Shown here: positions 1-12,959 of the stretch, piece after piece | Layout: every line of letters begins with the position of its first letter | Position numbering within the stretch: position 1 is the first letter of the stretch | Assembly (NCBI RefSeq): GCF_024679095.1 | Contig: NC_066529.1 | Coordinates: 4,519,866-4,583,865 of the forward strand | Reading direction: 5' to 3' | From: Eriocheir sinensis | Taxonomy: Eukaryota; Arthropoda; Malacostraca; Decapoda; Varunidae | DNA length: 64,000 bases | The notes under the pieces: generated by a model | The model's input: the letters and a program-made list of their open reading frames with translations, nothing else | Databases searched by the model: none | What the model was told of the DNA's origin: nothing | Position numbers and translations under genes: made by a program

Positions 1-58
<58 letters not shown>
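1..58. repeat. (AC)n microsatellite, cut by window edge
   Basis: A perfect AC dinucleotide array of 29 units that starts at the first base, so its true length is unknown. Confidence 0.98.
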
Positions 59-59
<1 letters not shown>

Positions 60-1104
60 GCGATGAAATATACACCTTTATGCTTCAAAATTGCACCTAA
101 TGTTACCTGTTTTTGCTCCTCCTCCTCCTCCTCCTCCTCCTCCTCCTCCTCCTCCTGAGCACACCCAATCACCCCTCACCCCTATTTTGCCGCCATCACA
201 CCCACACTTACACACCCCACCCCCCTTCACCCTAACCACCCTATGTATCCTCCGTCTCACCCTGTTCTTACACCCTAACTCACACCTCCAGCGCCCTCCC
301 TCCCTCCGTCTCTTCATTCTCACCTGTATCCTTCCCACCCGCCTTGCCTACCTGTATTTTTCACGCCTTTCATCTACCTGTCTTTTGGGTAGTTTTTTAT
401 GTGTGTTTCAGCCTGTGTTTAGACCTACTTTCACACCTGTCAATTCACCTTTCTTAATGATAGTGCTTCTTATTTTCTGCCTCCTTGTTTTCCTCTGTGT
501 CTTCCTGCCTACCTGTCTACCTTTTATCTCGTTCTTTCTACCTTTCTGCCTATTCATTATTTTACCTTTCTTTCAATGTATCTTCAAACTACATATCTAC
601 TTTCCTATCTACCAAGCTTCCTTTACATACCTATTGTCCGCCTAATCTCTCTATCTTCTTCCCAGTCTTTGTATCGGCTTGCCTTCTCTAGCAATTTTTT
701 TCTACCTACTTGTCCAGTTTCATACCCATTCAGTTCGGTTCCGTTGAGAGTAGGAGAGATAATAACCTTGACAACGGCCGCCCTTTGAAAAATCTTGTTC
801 TTACCTGTGTTGTTACTGTTGTGATCTTTTTCTCTTTTCTCAAGGTACGAATGAACTAAATAATAATATCCTTCTTTCATTGTCTTTCTGTTCCACGTCA
901 CTTCAGCCTTACAACCTTCTTCTTCCTGCCCATTAACACCCACTTAACTTCTCCCTTCCCAATTTTACTGTTGACCACTTTATCCAAGCGTACCTGCCCT
1001 TCCCACCTCCCTACCTACCTATCTTCCTACCTTCCTTCCTTCCCCTTCCCTCCACCACACCTTTCCTTCCTTCCTTCCTTCCGTTACCCTGCATCTCACG
1101 CGCC

Positions 1105-1159
<55 letters not shown>

Positions 1160-1440
1160 CATTAGGTACCATTAGGCAAACTTGGTACTATCTCCTTACC
1201 TGTTCTGTTTGGTGTCTCTTCCTCCTCCTCCTCCTCCTCCTCCTCCTCCTCTTTCTCTTCCTCCTCCTCCATAGGTATTCTGCTGTTTTTCCCTCCATTG
1301 TGCCATTCCTTCATCCCTTTGTATCTTCCTCTTAATACTCTTTTTATGCCCTACTGAACTCCCTTTGTCCTCCTTTGTGTATCCTTTTCCTCTTGTCCAC
1401 TCCGTTCCTTCTCTCCCTTTTCTTCTCCCTTTTCTTCTTC

Positions 1441-1752
1441 CTTCTTTTCCTTCATTCTCCTTTCCCTTTCCTCATCCCTCCATTTCTTTCTCCTTCTGTT
1501 GCTCTATTCCTGCATCTTTCCTTTCTTCCTTTCCTTCGTTTCTCTTTCTTCCCTTCTTCTTCCTTCTTTCCTTGCCTCCTTTCTTCCTTTCTTACAGTTA
1601 CTTCATTATCCTTTCCCTTTCCTTATCTCTCCATTTCTTTTTCCTTCCTTTCCTCTATCCTTGTATCTTTCCCTTCTTCCTTTCCTTCGTTTCTCTTTCT
1701 TCCTTTCTTCTTCCTTCTTTCCTTGCCTCCTTTCTTCCTTTCTTATAGTGGC
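1441..1752. repeat. 151-bp tandem duplication, about 2 copies
   Basis: Two pyrimidine-rich units repeat at a 151-bp offset. CATTCTCCTTTCCC at 1,453 matches CATTATCCTTTCCC at 1,604, and TTCCTTCGTTTCTC at 1,531 recurs at 1,682. Each unit ends in a 3' splice-site-like sequence (TTTCTTACAG, then TTTCTTATAG). Confidence 0.85.
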
Positions 1753-2529
1753 GAAGAAGAAGCAGGCGGGGAAGGGAGGGAAGTGAAGAGCTGTGTTGCG
1801 TCTTATAGAGCTCTCCGGCTGCCTTGCCTCTCCTCTTAGGGCTCCTTTGAATATGGCTACACATACCTCCTCCTCCTCTTTCTCCTCTTCCTCCTCTTCC
1901 TCATCCTCCTTCTCTCCCTCCTTCTTCTCCTCCTCTTCCATGTAGTTTTTATAGCGAGTCCCTTTTTATGTTTGTTTTTTATATTCATTTTTCTACCTCA
2001 TCCTTTTGTTTCTGTTGTTTTCCCGTTCTCCAATATTTTGTTATTTATTTTGGGGGGTCTTGTTTCCAATGTCATTTTGTTGCTCTATCTGGTTTTCCTG
2101 AAGCATAGTCTTTTGCGTCTGCTCTACAATACATCGTCTCCTTCCTCGCTTTCTTCTTCTATGGATTTTTGTTGATGTTTTATTTTGATTTTTGAGTTTT
2201 TCATAATTCTCATATTTTTGTTCGAGTTATTTTTTTAGTATTATTTTTCCTGCTCTTCTCTTCATCTGATTTTGCTTATTCCTTTTTCGTTCCGTCTCCC
2301 GTATTTCCATTTCCTCCTTCATATCAAGTCTATGTGTTATTTTCATTCTCTCTCCTTCAGTCCTAACCTTCATCTATTTCCCCCTCCCCAAGCCTCTCTC
2401 TCTTCTCCCTCTTCCTCCCGGCTACTCTCCCTCCATCTCCCTCTTTCCTCCCCACCAAGCCCCTTTTTCCTTTCTTTTTCACTCTTCTACACTTCTGACT
2501 TTCATTTTTTCCCCTTCCTTCCTTTCCTC

Positions 2530-2649
2530 CAGCCTCTCTCCTCACCCTGTCTCTCCTCCTTTCCATTTTCCCCCTTCCTTCCTTCCTTCCAGCCTCTCTC
2601 CTCACCCTGTCTCTCCTTTCCACCAATCCTTCAGATTTTCTTCCATGCC
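2530..2649. repeat. 60-bp tandem duplication
   Basis: CAGCCTCTCTCCTCACCCTG at 2,530 recurs exactly at 2,590, with similar pyrimidine-rich flanks. Two copies, non-coding. Confidence 0.8.
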
Positions 2650-2917
2650 TCCCCCCCACCCAAACTAAGCTTTCCTCTCTCTCTCTTCCTCTCTCTCATT
2701 CTCTCTATCCCTCTTTCTCTCCTTTCCACCAAGCCCTCATCTTTCCCTCCGTGCCCCCCCCCCCGCCCCGCCCAAGCTTCCCGCCATCTCCACTCCCCCC
2801 TCCATTCCCTGACTCATAACAACAATAACACAAAGACGTCGGTTCGGGGCATACAAATCCAGGTGATCTGTTCCCCTGACTGGAAATCGATAAGGTAATG
2901 GGAGTGGAAGAGGTGGA

Positions 2918-3035
<118 letters not shown>

Positions 3036-3108
3036 CTATCTATCTGCATTTATCTATCTATATGAGTGTTGGTGGTAATAGCAGTAACAGTTGTTGTGGA
3101 AATTGTTA

Positions 3109-3153
<45 letters not shown>
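3109..3153. repeat. (TAG)n microsatellite
   Basis: Fifteen near-perfect TAG trinucleotide units. TAG arrays recur at 26.6, 38.4, 47.5 and 47.6 kb. Confidence 0.95.
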
Positions 3154-3560
3154 AAGACATGCTAAGTTCGTCCCCTAACCACCATTCATTACCATATTCC
3201 TCCTTCTCCTCCTCTTTCTCTCCCTCCTCCTTTTCCTCCTCCTCCTCCTCTTCCTCCTTCTCCTCCACTTCCTCTTCCACTTTCCCTCCTATCATACATA
3301 TCCTCTCCCCTTTGTTCTATCCCCTCCCTCCATATCTCCTCGTCATCCCCCTCCCTCCCTCCCCCTCCCCCACCCACCTGTCCCCTTGTCCGTCGTGTGT
3401 GTGTACAGGTAGCCGCAACTCACCTGCCCGTCGCCTTGCCCTGTAATGAGTCCTCGTACACCTGGGCGCGGCGTACACCTGGCGTTGCTGTTTTGTCTGG
3501 CGAGGTAAATACCGCGCGTGAACAAAAAATAATCAGGGGAAAAAAGGTAATTGGACGAGT

Positions 3561-3563
<3 letters not shown>

Positions 3564-3637
<74 letters not shown>

Positions 3638-3747
3638 GTAAATGGAAGTATTCTCCATTCCTAGTAAATAGAATTTTAAAAAAAGTAAAAACAAAGCGAG
3701 TTATTGACCGCCCAAGGGAAGTTATGAAAAAAAAAAAACAGCCCTCG

Positions 3748-3825
<78 letters not shown>
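3564..3825. repeat. (GA)n and (AC)n microsatellites
   Basis: A perfect GA array (3,564-3,634) and a perfect AC array (3,750-3,825) are separated by about 115 bp of A-rich unique sequence. Confidence 0.97.
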
Positions 3826-3828
<3 letters not shown>

Positions 3829-4519
3829 ACGCACACAATCATGATTTGGCATCTAGTAAAGTTGATGAAATAGCAAGGTATGAAGCCGGGCAGGTAGACA
3901 GGGAGGTAGGGAGAGAGGGAGGAAGGGAAGGAGGGAGGGTACGGTGATGTCCCATTCCTCCCTTCCTCTGATTACACCCTTTTCCCAAATTCACGTTCAG
4001 GTATACAGGTGCGATTTGGCAGGTGTGGGTAGGTATGGAGAGAGAGAGAGAGGGAGAGGGACAGAAAGAGGGGGGTAAGAAAGTAAATATAGGGAGAAAG
4101 ACTTAGAGTGAAGAAATGTGGTTGAGGAGGGAGAAATTATTGAAGAAGGAAGGAAAGGAGCAGATAGAGAAGGAGGTAAGGAGAAAAAAGAAGGTTGAGT
4201 GGAGGAATGAGACATAGAAGGGAGATGAAAAGGAAGGCAGAGAAAAGAGAAAGAGGGTATAGAAGAAATGAGAAAATGGACAAATTCGCAGTAAATAATG
4301 GAAGGGAGTGGAAGGAAAAGAGGGAGGGAGAGGGGGAGAGATACACAGGAAGGAGAGAGAGAGAAAGGGAAGGGAGAATGGGTATATATATGTATATGGA
4401 AGGGAGGGGAAAAAGGGAGTGTATGGACCGGCGTAGAATTATTCACTGATGTACCGAGCACTTACACGCACGCTCAATGTCATTCACTCGGCGTTATGAA
4501 TAATGAAACGCGGCAAAAA

Positions 4520-4530
4520 GTGTGCGTGTG

Positions 4531-4609
<79 letters not shown>
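4520..4609. repeat. Compound (GT)(GC)(GA)n microsatellite
   Basis: Short GT units pass into about 8 GC units and then about 32 GA units without a gap. Alternating purine-pyrimidine GT/GC DNA can adopt the Z form, and GA/CT can form triplexes, so this junction combines both potentials. Confidence 0.95.
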
Positions 4610-4612
<3 letters not shown>

Positions 4613-4806
4613 GCAAGAAAAGAGGAAGAAAAGGCGGAGAAAGGAGGAGAAACAGAAAAAAAACGAGGAAGAGGAAGAGAAGGAGGAGGAGGAGGGAGTC
4701 TTTGTTGGGGAGCTAATTTCCATACTCTTCTTCCTCCTCCTCCTCCTCCTCTTCTTCCCATTCTTTTCACTGTGATTGTCTTCTTTTTTCTTTTGTTTAC
4801 AGTGTG

Positions 4807-4808
<2 letters not shown>

Positions 4809-4878
<70 letters not shown>
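4809..4878. repeat. (GT)35 microsatellite
   Basis: A perfect GT array of 70 bp. Confidence 0.98.
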
Positions 4879-4881
<3 letters not shown>

Positions 4882-6512
4882 CGCTTGTGTACGTACGATT
4901 ATCTACACGAAGCCATAAAATTGGGGGCGGGTGTGCGTGCAGGTGTGTGGAGGTGGGTACGAACCGGGGGCAGGAGCGGGGATGGAAGGAAAACAGGGCG
5001 GAATGGAATGCAGGATGGACGAGGTGGATCAGCGGAAACAAGATGAGGGATTGGAGTGGATCGAAAACAAACGGGGACGGAATAAAAAGTGGATGGGAAC
5101 GGAGTGATGAAAAGATACATATAAGAGATGCATGTTAGTGGAAGATAAGCATAACGGGGACGAACATACTGAAGGCTGAGTAAAGACGGACTGAAAATTG
5201 CAAAGAGGAGCAAAAATAACGTAGAATGAAAAGGATAACAAACTGGGATGGAAGAGAAAAGTTATGAAGAAAAGAATGAGGAAGAGGAACGAGAACATGT
5301 GAGTATTGGAAGGAAAGAATAATAGACAGGAGTGGAATAAAAAAAAAAAAAGTTTAAGTACAGGATGAGAAGGATAGAAAATTGGATAGGAATTAAAAAA
5401 CAAAACAAGGAAATGAGCAGGAAGGGAATTTGTAACGAATGGGAACAGAATGACGAAGAGACACAAACAAGAAAGGAATGGAGAATATTTGGATGACAGA
5501 CAGACAGACAGAAATATTATCAGGAAGGAATGGATTTGAAATAAGGAAAATGAGTGAGTATGCGAGAACAGGGTGTGGAGAATGGAAAAAAGAACAGGAA
5601 AATAAACGGAAAAAAAACAGGTAGAAGTGGAAAAGGGGAATGACAACATGGAAGGTATATATAAAAGAAAAAGCAACAAATATAAGCAAGCATACACAAA
5701 CAGGAGTGGGAAAAAGTAAGAAACGTAAACAAGTAGGAATGGGAGGAACGGGAACAGAGGGAGGGAGAACAACAACAACAACAACAACAAAAACATGCTC
5801 GGACAAAGGAGCCAGAAAAGAATAAAGAAAACAGAACAAAAACGACATCGAACTGTGAAATATCGAACTGGAGCGAGAACCATCAACCTTCAGCCATCAG
5901 TCACCGATCTACCATCCAATCTTCACCATCCGAACATCACCCAGAAAAAGAAGAAAAAAAACATGGATAGACGAAGCCGGAAAAAAAAAAGCGAAATCAA
6001 ACTTGACTGAGAACCATCAACCACCAATCCACCATCCACCAACCCATCTATACCATCCGATCATCACCCACCCACCCAGCTACCACCCACCCAACCATTA
6101 GAGCGAGCCATCCAGCCGTCTGCCATCCATCAGCCATCTCGCATCTTTCAGCGGCAAAGAAGGAGAATTTGATACAATTTCCCGCATGAAGGGCCGAAGG
6201 GACGCAACGCCTGCTCATTAATCTCGCCCGCCGACAACCCGATCGACTCAAGAATGTCAGAAGGGGAGACGAGAGGCGAAGTAGAAGAGATGAGGAGGGG
6301 GAGGAGGATGGAGGAACGGGGGGCGGATGAAGGGGTGAAGGAAAAAGGAGGGGCAGAGTAGAGGTGAAGTAGAATGGAGAAGAGTGAGAAGCGAAGAAGA
6401 ATAGGTAAGAAGGGGAAGGGATGGAGGAAGGATGAGTGACGGGAGAAGAAGAAAGGATGGTGTAGAGGAGAGAGAGAGAGAGATGAGGAAGAGAGGAAGA
6501 AGAAAAATAGAG

Positions 6513-6516
<4 letters not shown>

Positions 6517-6584
<68 letters not shown>
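6517..6584. repeat. (GA)n microsatellite
   Basis: A perfect array of 34 GA units at the end of a purine-rich stretch (about 6,240-6,584). The sequence switches to pyrimidine-rich just after it. Confidence 0.97.
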
Positions 6585-6587
<3 letters not shown>

Positions 6588-7009
6588 TTGTTTCCCCTGA
6601 CCTCTCCCTGTGCAACCTTTGTATAAAACGCGTTATGGCTGAAATTCCGCGATATTTTTTTTTTGTTTGTTTGTTTCCGCGGTTCCGGCTTCCATTTTCC
6701 TCCGCTCGAGTTTATTCCGGGAGAGTTTGTTTCCGGGGAGACTTGACTATTTTTTTTCCATCCCCCGTTTTCTTTTTCTTTCTCTGTTATTTTATGAGTG
6801 AGACTATTTTTTCCCTTTTCCATTGCTTGTTGGTTGTCGTGTTTTCTTTTTTTATATTATTTGTTTTGTGTTTTTATTTCCTCCTTTCTTTCTTTCTTTC
6901 TTTCCTTCCCTCTTTCCTTCTTTTTCTTCCTTTTCTTAATTATTTTCCCCGGGTTTTGTATTTTGGTATTTTCCTTTTCCCTGCATTCATTTCTTTTCCT
7001 TGCCTTTTT

Positions 7010-7049
<40 letters not shown>

Positions 7050-8689
7050 CACACACACACACACACACGTAAGTTAACCTGCCACGCAAAATAGACAATA
7101 CTTTTACTTTATTCTATATTTTGCGTTATTTATTATTTTCTTGTCTTTTTTACGATGTTTTGCTCGAAGGAGGAAAAGGAGGAGGAGGAGAAGGAGAAGG
7201 AGAAGGAGAAAGAGGAGGAGGAGGAAGAGGAGGACAAAATAAAACAAGAGAAGGAGGATGAAATAGAAGACTTGGTAGTAATTGTTCCTGTTTTTGTTGC
7301 TGTTGCTATTGTACACACACACACACGCACACACACACACACACGCAGGTAAACACAGGTAAACGACCTCATATACGACATTTTTTTCCCAGGTCGTGCA
7401 AGATAATGTCGCCGTTTGTCCTGGAGGAAAAATTCTACCCCCAAAATGTGGCCACTCTACCTCCTCCCTATTCCCCCCTCCCTCCCCTTCACCTCCCTTT
7501 CCCTCCTCTGGCTCCTCCTCCTCTACCTCCCCTACCTCCCCTCCTCCCCCTGTAGCTACTCCTTTTTCCTCCCTAATTCTCTACCTTTTCTTTGTTTCTC
7601 CTTTTCCTCTGTTTATTATTATTATTCCCTCTATAACGTCTGTCTCTTCTCTCTTTCTTTCTCCTAATACTCCTTTTTTTCCTGTTTCTCTCCCTTTATT
7701 TTTTCTTCCTTCTCTTTTCTGTTTCCTGTTGTTTTCTTTCTTACTTTTCAAAACGTCACTAGTATTTTTTTTTCGCTCTTTTCTCTCTGTTTTTTCTCTG
7801 TTACGCATTTTACTTTCTATTCCTCTGGCCCTTTATTTTTTTTTTCCTTTTGTTTTGTTTTTCGTTTCCTTTTCTTTGTTGTTGTTTTCCTTCTCTCCTT
7901 AACGTTGCTAGTCATTTGCTCTCTTATCTCTCCGTTTGTCTGTTCCTACGCCTTTTTCCTTTCCTATTCCTATTTCTCTGGTCTTTCTTTTATTTCTCCT
8001 TTTCCTTTCTTCTCTTTTCTCTTGTTTTCTTTCTCCCTTCAAAATCTTACTAGTTTTTACCTCCTCCTCTTCTTCCTTCTTCTACTACGCCTGTTTCCCC
8101 CTCTCCCATTTCTTTGTCTCCTTTCTCCCTTTTTTCCTTCATTCTATCTTTCTTTATCTTTCTTTTCATTCTCCCCTTAAAACTGTCTCTGGCCTTTTCC
8201 TCTCCCCCTTTCCTCCTCTTTGTCCTGCCTTTCCTCCCCTATACTATTAGCCTTCTTTTCCTCCTCCTCCACCTTCCAAAGTGTTGCTACTCTACCTCTC
8301 CTTCCTCCATCCTCTTTCCTATGTCCCTTCTCACACACTCCTCTCTCATCTCATCTCTTTACCTTTATTCAGTGTCTAGGTTCCTCTTTCTTTCTTATCT
8401 CTCTTTTCCTTTTCTTTCTACGTTCTTTCCTCTCTTATTTTTCTTATTTTTCTTCCTCCTCCTTCTCCTTATCCACTAACTCTATCTATTATTTTTCTTT
8501 CTTGATCTCGTCCTCCTCTTCCTTGTCTTGTTTCTCGTCCTCCTCCTCCTCCTCCTCCAGCTGCAGCTTCCCCCCCTCCCCCCTTACCTACTTAGGCCCA
8601 CCTGGTGCCTCGGGACCTTACGAAAACATGGCAACTCGATGTGTTTTTGTCCCTCTCCCATTTTTCCCCCTCGAGTTTTCTTTCCTTTT

Positions 8690-8860
8690 CTCTCCTTCAT
8701 TTTTGGTGGTGATATTTTTTTCGTTTTATTTCCAGCATTTTTTTTCTTTTTTTTTGTTCCCTTCTAGTTTTCTTTTTCTTTTTTTATTTCCTTTTCTCTC
8801 CTTCGTTTTTGGTGGTGATATTTTTTCGTTTTCTTTCCAGTATTTTCCTTTTTTTCTAGT
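8690..8860. repeat. 106-bp tandem duplication
   Basis: The segment containing GGTGGTGATATTTTTT at 8,705 recurs at 8,811, with shared flanks (TTTCCTTTTCTCTCCTTC on the left, TTTCCAG on the right). Confidence 0.8.
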
Positions 8861-9079
8861 TCCTTTCTATTAGTTTTTTTCTCTTTTTTCTTCCGTCTCT
8901 GTTTACGTAGGTTCTTTTTTTCCCTTTTTTTCAGCTCCTTTCTCTTTGTTTGTTTTCTTTTTTTCCGTCTATGTTTACTTGGGTTCTCTCTGTCAATACT
9001 GGTCTTTCTATTTTATTTTGTTTACCTTTGTCTACCTCACCACATTCTAGTTTGTCCCCCTGTTTATATTGTGTTCTCA

Positions 9080-9665
9080 TGTCCGTCTCTTTCTGTCTCC
9101 TTTTCCTGTTTGTATGTCTGCGAATCTCAGTCTGATTACGGGTATTTCTATTGTCTTGTTTTCCCGTCTGTCTATATGTCCGTTTTGGAAAGGTCTGTTT
9201 TGCCCATCTGTCTTTATCTTAAACCTTCTTTCTGTCTATATCTCTGTTTCCATATCTGTCTATTTATCTCTCTACTTTCCTGTTTTAATTTGTCCTTCCT
9301 TTCTGGCTGTTCCATTGTCTGTTTCATTCCTGTTAGTTTACTTATCAATCTTTTTGTCTACCTGTCTGTATCTTAATCTTTCTGTCAACGTTTCTGTTTC
9401 CCTGTCTATCTGAATGTCTGTCTACTTTCCCTTATGATCTGTCTTTCTACTTTTCTGGAGACTTCTTTTTATCTATCACCCTTGTCAGTTTATCTATCTA
9501 TCTGTCTGTCTACCTGTTTGTATCTTACTCTTTCTGTCAACGTCTCTATTTCCCTGTCTGTCTGAATGTCTGTCTACTTTCCTGTCTAATTTGTCTCTCT
9601 AGTTTCCTGTCTGGCTACTTCTTTGTTTCACTCCTACCAGTTTCCTTCTTTATCTTTCTGTCTGT
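9080..9665. repeat. About 150-bp tandem array, 3-4 diverged copies
   Basis: CTTTCTGTCAACG with its TGTCTGTCTACTTTCC context occurs near 9,378 and again 152 bp later. A more diverged copy lies about 150 bp upstream near 9,230. The units are rich in TCTG tetranucleotides, so the array may have grown from a TCTG microsatellite. Confidence 0.7.
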
Positions 9666-9803
9666 CTGCCTCTCTGCCTGTCTGTCTGTCTGTCTACCTG
9701 TCTCGCCACTCACCTGCCGCACTTCTCCCTTACAAAATCCCTGAGACATCACTGCTTGGCCTTCAGCTTCCCTCCTCTCCCAAAGTCACGTTCCAGAGCT
9801 CCT

Positions 9804-9850
<47 letters not shown>

Positions 9851-10610
9851 ATTCTCTTTTTCGTCTCCTTTATTCTTCCTCCTTCATCGATTTCTTGTCT
9901 GTCTTTATTCTTCATTTCGTTATTTCTTCACTCTCTCACCGACCTTACTTATTTTTATAGTTTGCTGTTATCACATTTTCATATATATATTTGTTTTACC
10001 CCCATCGACTTATTTTCCTTTTTCTTTCCTCTTTTTATTATTTGGAGTTGGTTCACAATTTTAAGTCCAGTGCAACGTGTTCTTTTATTTTTTTTATTCA
10101 TTTAATGTGATCTTTTTTTCAATATTTGCAATGGTAACTATTTTCACATGACGCATTTGCTCTTACATATTAAAGTATTCGTTTTTTGCCATGTTTTCTT
10201 TCACCAATTTTACTTTTTCCCTGCATACTTTTTTTCCTGTATACTTTTCCCCGAAGGTTTCTCTTATATACTTTTCCCCGCATACTTTCCCTCACCTCCA
10301 TCCTTGCCACCCCTTCCCTTCATCCCCATCTCCAACTTCTCCCCTTCCTTATTCTATTCCTTAAGCTCTTGCCAACCCTTCCCCACCTCTTTCCTCACCC
10401 CTGACTTTTCCTCTCTCATCCCCGACACAGTTTTCCTCACCTTCCTCCATCCATCCATCTCAAAACCTCTCCTCCCTTCCCTCCCCTCTGACTTTTCCCC
10501 TCATCTCCCTCATCCTTTTTCAGAATTTCCACGCCCTGGCTAATGTTTTTTTTCCATCCTATTCTCTCGCCCATCACCCAAAAGTTTTCCCCGAACCTGA
10601 CACCAATTAT

Positions 10611-11160
10611 TCATATATATTCATAGGAAGAAGATGGGTCTGGGAGATGAATGCTGAGGGGAGAAAATGAGGAAAGGGGAGAAGCAGTGAGTGAGGGGAG
10701 AGAGTAATGGTGTGATGGAGGCTGAGGGATGGAAGGGAAAGGGGAGACGGATGCTTGGCGAGGGAAATGGGAAGAAGTTAATACTGGGAGAGAAAAAAGG
10801 TGAGAAAAGTAGGGGGAGGAAAAGTAGGTGGGAGAAGGAGTGAGGACTAGAAAGGGAGAAATGGAGGGGTATGAAAGAGAAGAGAAGGGAAGAGAAGGTA
10901 ATTTTGAAGAAGCGATGAGCATGGAAAGAAGAGAACACAAACCACTACTGACTGAGGGATAAGGACTCGAAAAATGTAGTTATTTTTAGACAACATAAAA
11001 CAAAACTGCCTGATTTACATATCGCTTGAAAAATAACAAAAAAATAAGTTGGATGCACACACAAAAAAGTAAATTAAAGGGAATCAAAACTCCATTAATC
11101 AAGAAAAAGGAAGGAGGAGGGGGAGAGGAAGGGAGGGAGGGAGACGTGAGGGAAAACTAC
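10611..11160. other. Purine-rich low-complexity DNA
   Basis: The + strand is G/A-rich immediately after the 4-kb pyrimidine tract. The switch falls near 10,620. No coding signal was seen. Confidence 0.65.
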
Positions 11161-11547
11161 TCTGATTTATGAAGTAAAATAAAAAAAAAACTTGTAAAAA
11201 AAGAGGGAAAGAAAGATAGAGAGTTTATCTGCCAAACACATACACATATATCCAGACAGACAAACACAACAAACAGCCCATAACACGAACAACCAAACAC
11301 AGACAGACAGACATACAAACATAACATAGACCAAAACGCGAACACCGAAACACAAACACACAGACAGACAGACAGATTGACATACAGACAGACACGCACA
11401 TACAGACATACAGAGGCGGGCGGAGGACTAGGAAGCATAGGAGAGCGAGGGTAAAAGTGCAGGCAAGTAGAATTAAAGCATAAAAGGGAAGAACAGACGC
11501 GCAGATCCGTTTATATAAAAGCCGGACATGAAGAGAAATACATCCCG

Positions 11548-11549
<2 letters not shown>

Positions 11550-11618
<69 letters not shown>

Positions 11619-11682
11619 AGAGAGAGAGAAAGCAAGCAAGAAAATACATATGTTACGAGGCTTAACTCTTTTTCTCTACCTG

Positions 11683-11717
<35 letters not shown>
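11550..11717. repeat. (GT)n and (GA)n microsatellites
   Basis: A perfect GT array at 11,550-11,615, a short GA run at 11,617-11,628, and a further GA array at 11,684-11,717. Confidence 0.96.
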
Positions 11718-11718
<1 letters not shown>

Positions 11719-12149
11719 AAATACATATACATACTGTAGGCTTTAACTCTTGTCTGCCCGGCTGTCCCTCCCTTTCTCTTAACACTGCCCGCGGAAAAAA
11801 AAAAAAATGGAGATGTGTTCGGAAACTGCGGGTTGCCTCTGTGGTCATGGCCGTCCTTCCACTGGCCTTTAAACTGACGATGGATATGAATCTCTCCTCT
11901 TGATAAAAAATATAGCAATTCTTGTAACTATAAACAACATACGACCGCTCCACAAAAGGGTAGAACGGCTGAACATAAACCCAAAAATGCATGAAAATAG
12001 AAAAAAAATGAAGATATAGATAAAAATAATTGAAAGATATAGATAAATAGATAAAAGAAGATAGTTATAAATAATTGAAGGATAAATAGGAAGGAGTTGA
12101 GGGGTATGAAAGAGGGGGAATGGAGAGGTGAGGGGGGAATGTCTTTGCG

Positions 12150-12718
12150 ATAGTAATAGAGTATAATAGATATATAGATAAATGTAAATACAGATATGAA
12201 TAATTGAAAGGTATAGATAGATAAATAGATAAATGTAGATATAGATTTAAATAACTGAAAGGTATAGATAGATAAATAGATAAATGTAGATATAGATTTA
12301 AATAACTGAAAGGTATAGATAGATAAATAGATAAATGTAGATATAGATTTAAATAATTGAAAGGTATAGATAGATAAATAGATAAATGTAGATATAGATT
12401 TAAATAATTGAAAGATATAGATAGATAAATAGATAAATGTAGATATAGATTTAAATAACTGAAAGGTATAGATAGATAAATAGATAAATGTAGATATAGA
12501 TTTAAATAACTGAAAGGTATAGATAGATAAATAGATAAATGTAGATATAGATTTAAATAACTGAACGGTATAGATAGATAAATAGATAAATGTAGATATA
12601 GATTTAAATAACTGAACGGTATAGATAGATAAATAGATAAATGTAGATATAGATTTAAATAACTGAAAGGTATAGATAGATAAATAGATAAATGTAGATA
12701 TAGATATAAATATTTGAA
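12150..12718. repeat. 51-bp minisatellite, about 10 copies
   Basis: The motif AAATAACTGAAAGG and its variants recur exactly every 51 bp: 12,249, 12,300, 12,351, 12,402, 12,453, 12,504, 12,555, 12,606, 12,657 and 12,708. A diverged first copy lies near 12,198. The unit is made of GATA/GATAAAT sub-motifs. Because 51 is a multiple of three, the minus strand stays open for 249 codons with a 17-residue repeat. This is very probably a by-product rather than a gene. Confidence 0.95.
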
Positions 12719-12959
12719 CCCGGAACTCGTGTCAGACTGCGACGTTTTAAGTAATATATACACACCGTTACTTCTCCTCACGTAGTCCAGGTGTGACGTT
12801 ACAGATATGTACACTGTAGTAGATTAACTCTTTATTTGTGTTCCCCAGGTAGACTTATGACTTTACTAAGCTGTCTCTAACACAACCGCTGCTTCCTAAA
12901 ATAATAAATAGAAAATAAATATAAAAGAAGTCCTCAGTCCGCTGCTCCAGTAAAAAAAA

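Larger units (their letters stand above)
3880..6000. other. Purine-rich low-complexity DNA
   Basis: The + strand is mostly A and G, the reverse of the first 3.4 kb. It contains the compound array at 4,520-4,609, a GT array at 4,809-4,878 and an AAC array at 5,768-5,790. The 285-codon minus-strand frame at 5,029-5,886 is a Phe/Leu/Ser-rich artefact of this bias. Confidence 0.7.
6620..10610. other. Long pyrimidine-rich tract
   Basis: About 4 kb in which the + strand is overwhelmingly C/T, broken only by a short GGA/GAA-rich purine patch at 7,165-7,235. It holds compound TC/AC arrays at 7,013-7,068 and 7,310-7,345, a TC array at 9,807-9,848, and the duplications listed separately. No credible exon was seen. 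Confidence 0.7.

Noticed and set aside
116..156. Polyproline-encoding or CCT-type coding repeat
   Set aside because: A (CCT)n microsatellite without coding context. Similar arrays occur at several other non-coding places.
5029..5886. 285-codon minus-strand frame resembling a multi-pass membrane protein
   Set aside because: Phe/Leu/Ser richness comes from a purine-rich + strand. No conserved motif and no splice or start context.
12065..12814. 249-codon minus-strand frame with 17-residue repeats
   Set aside because: It is the translation of a 51-bp minisatellite made of GATA-type motifs. There are no flanking gene signals.
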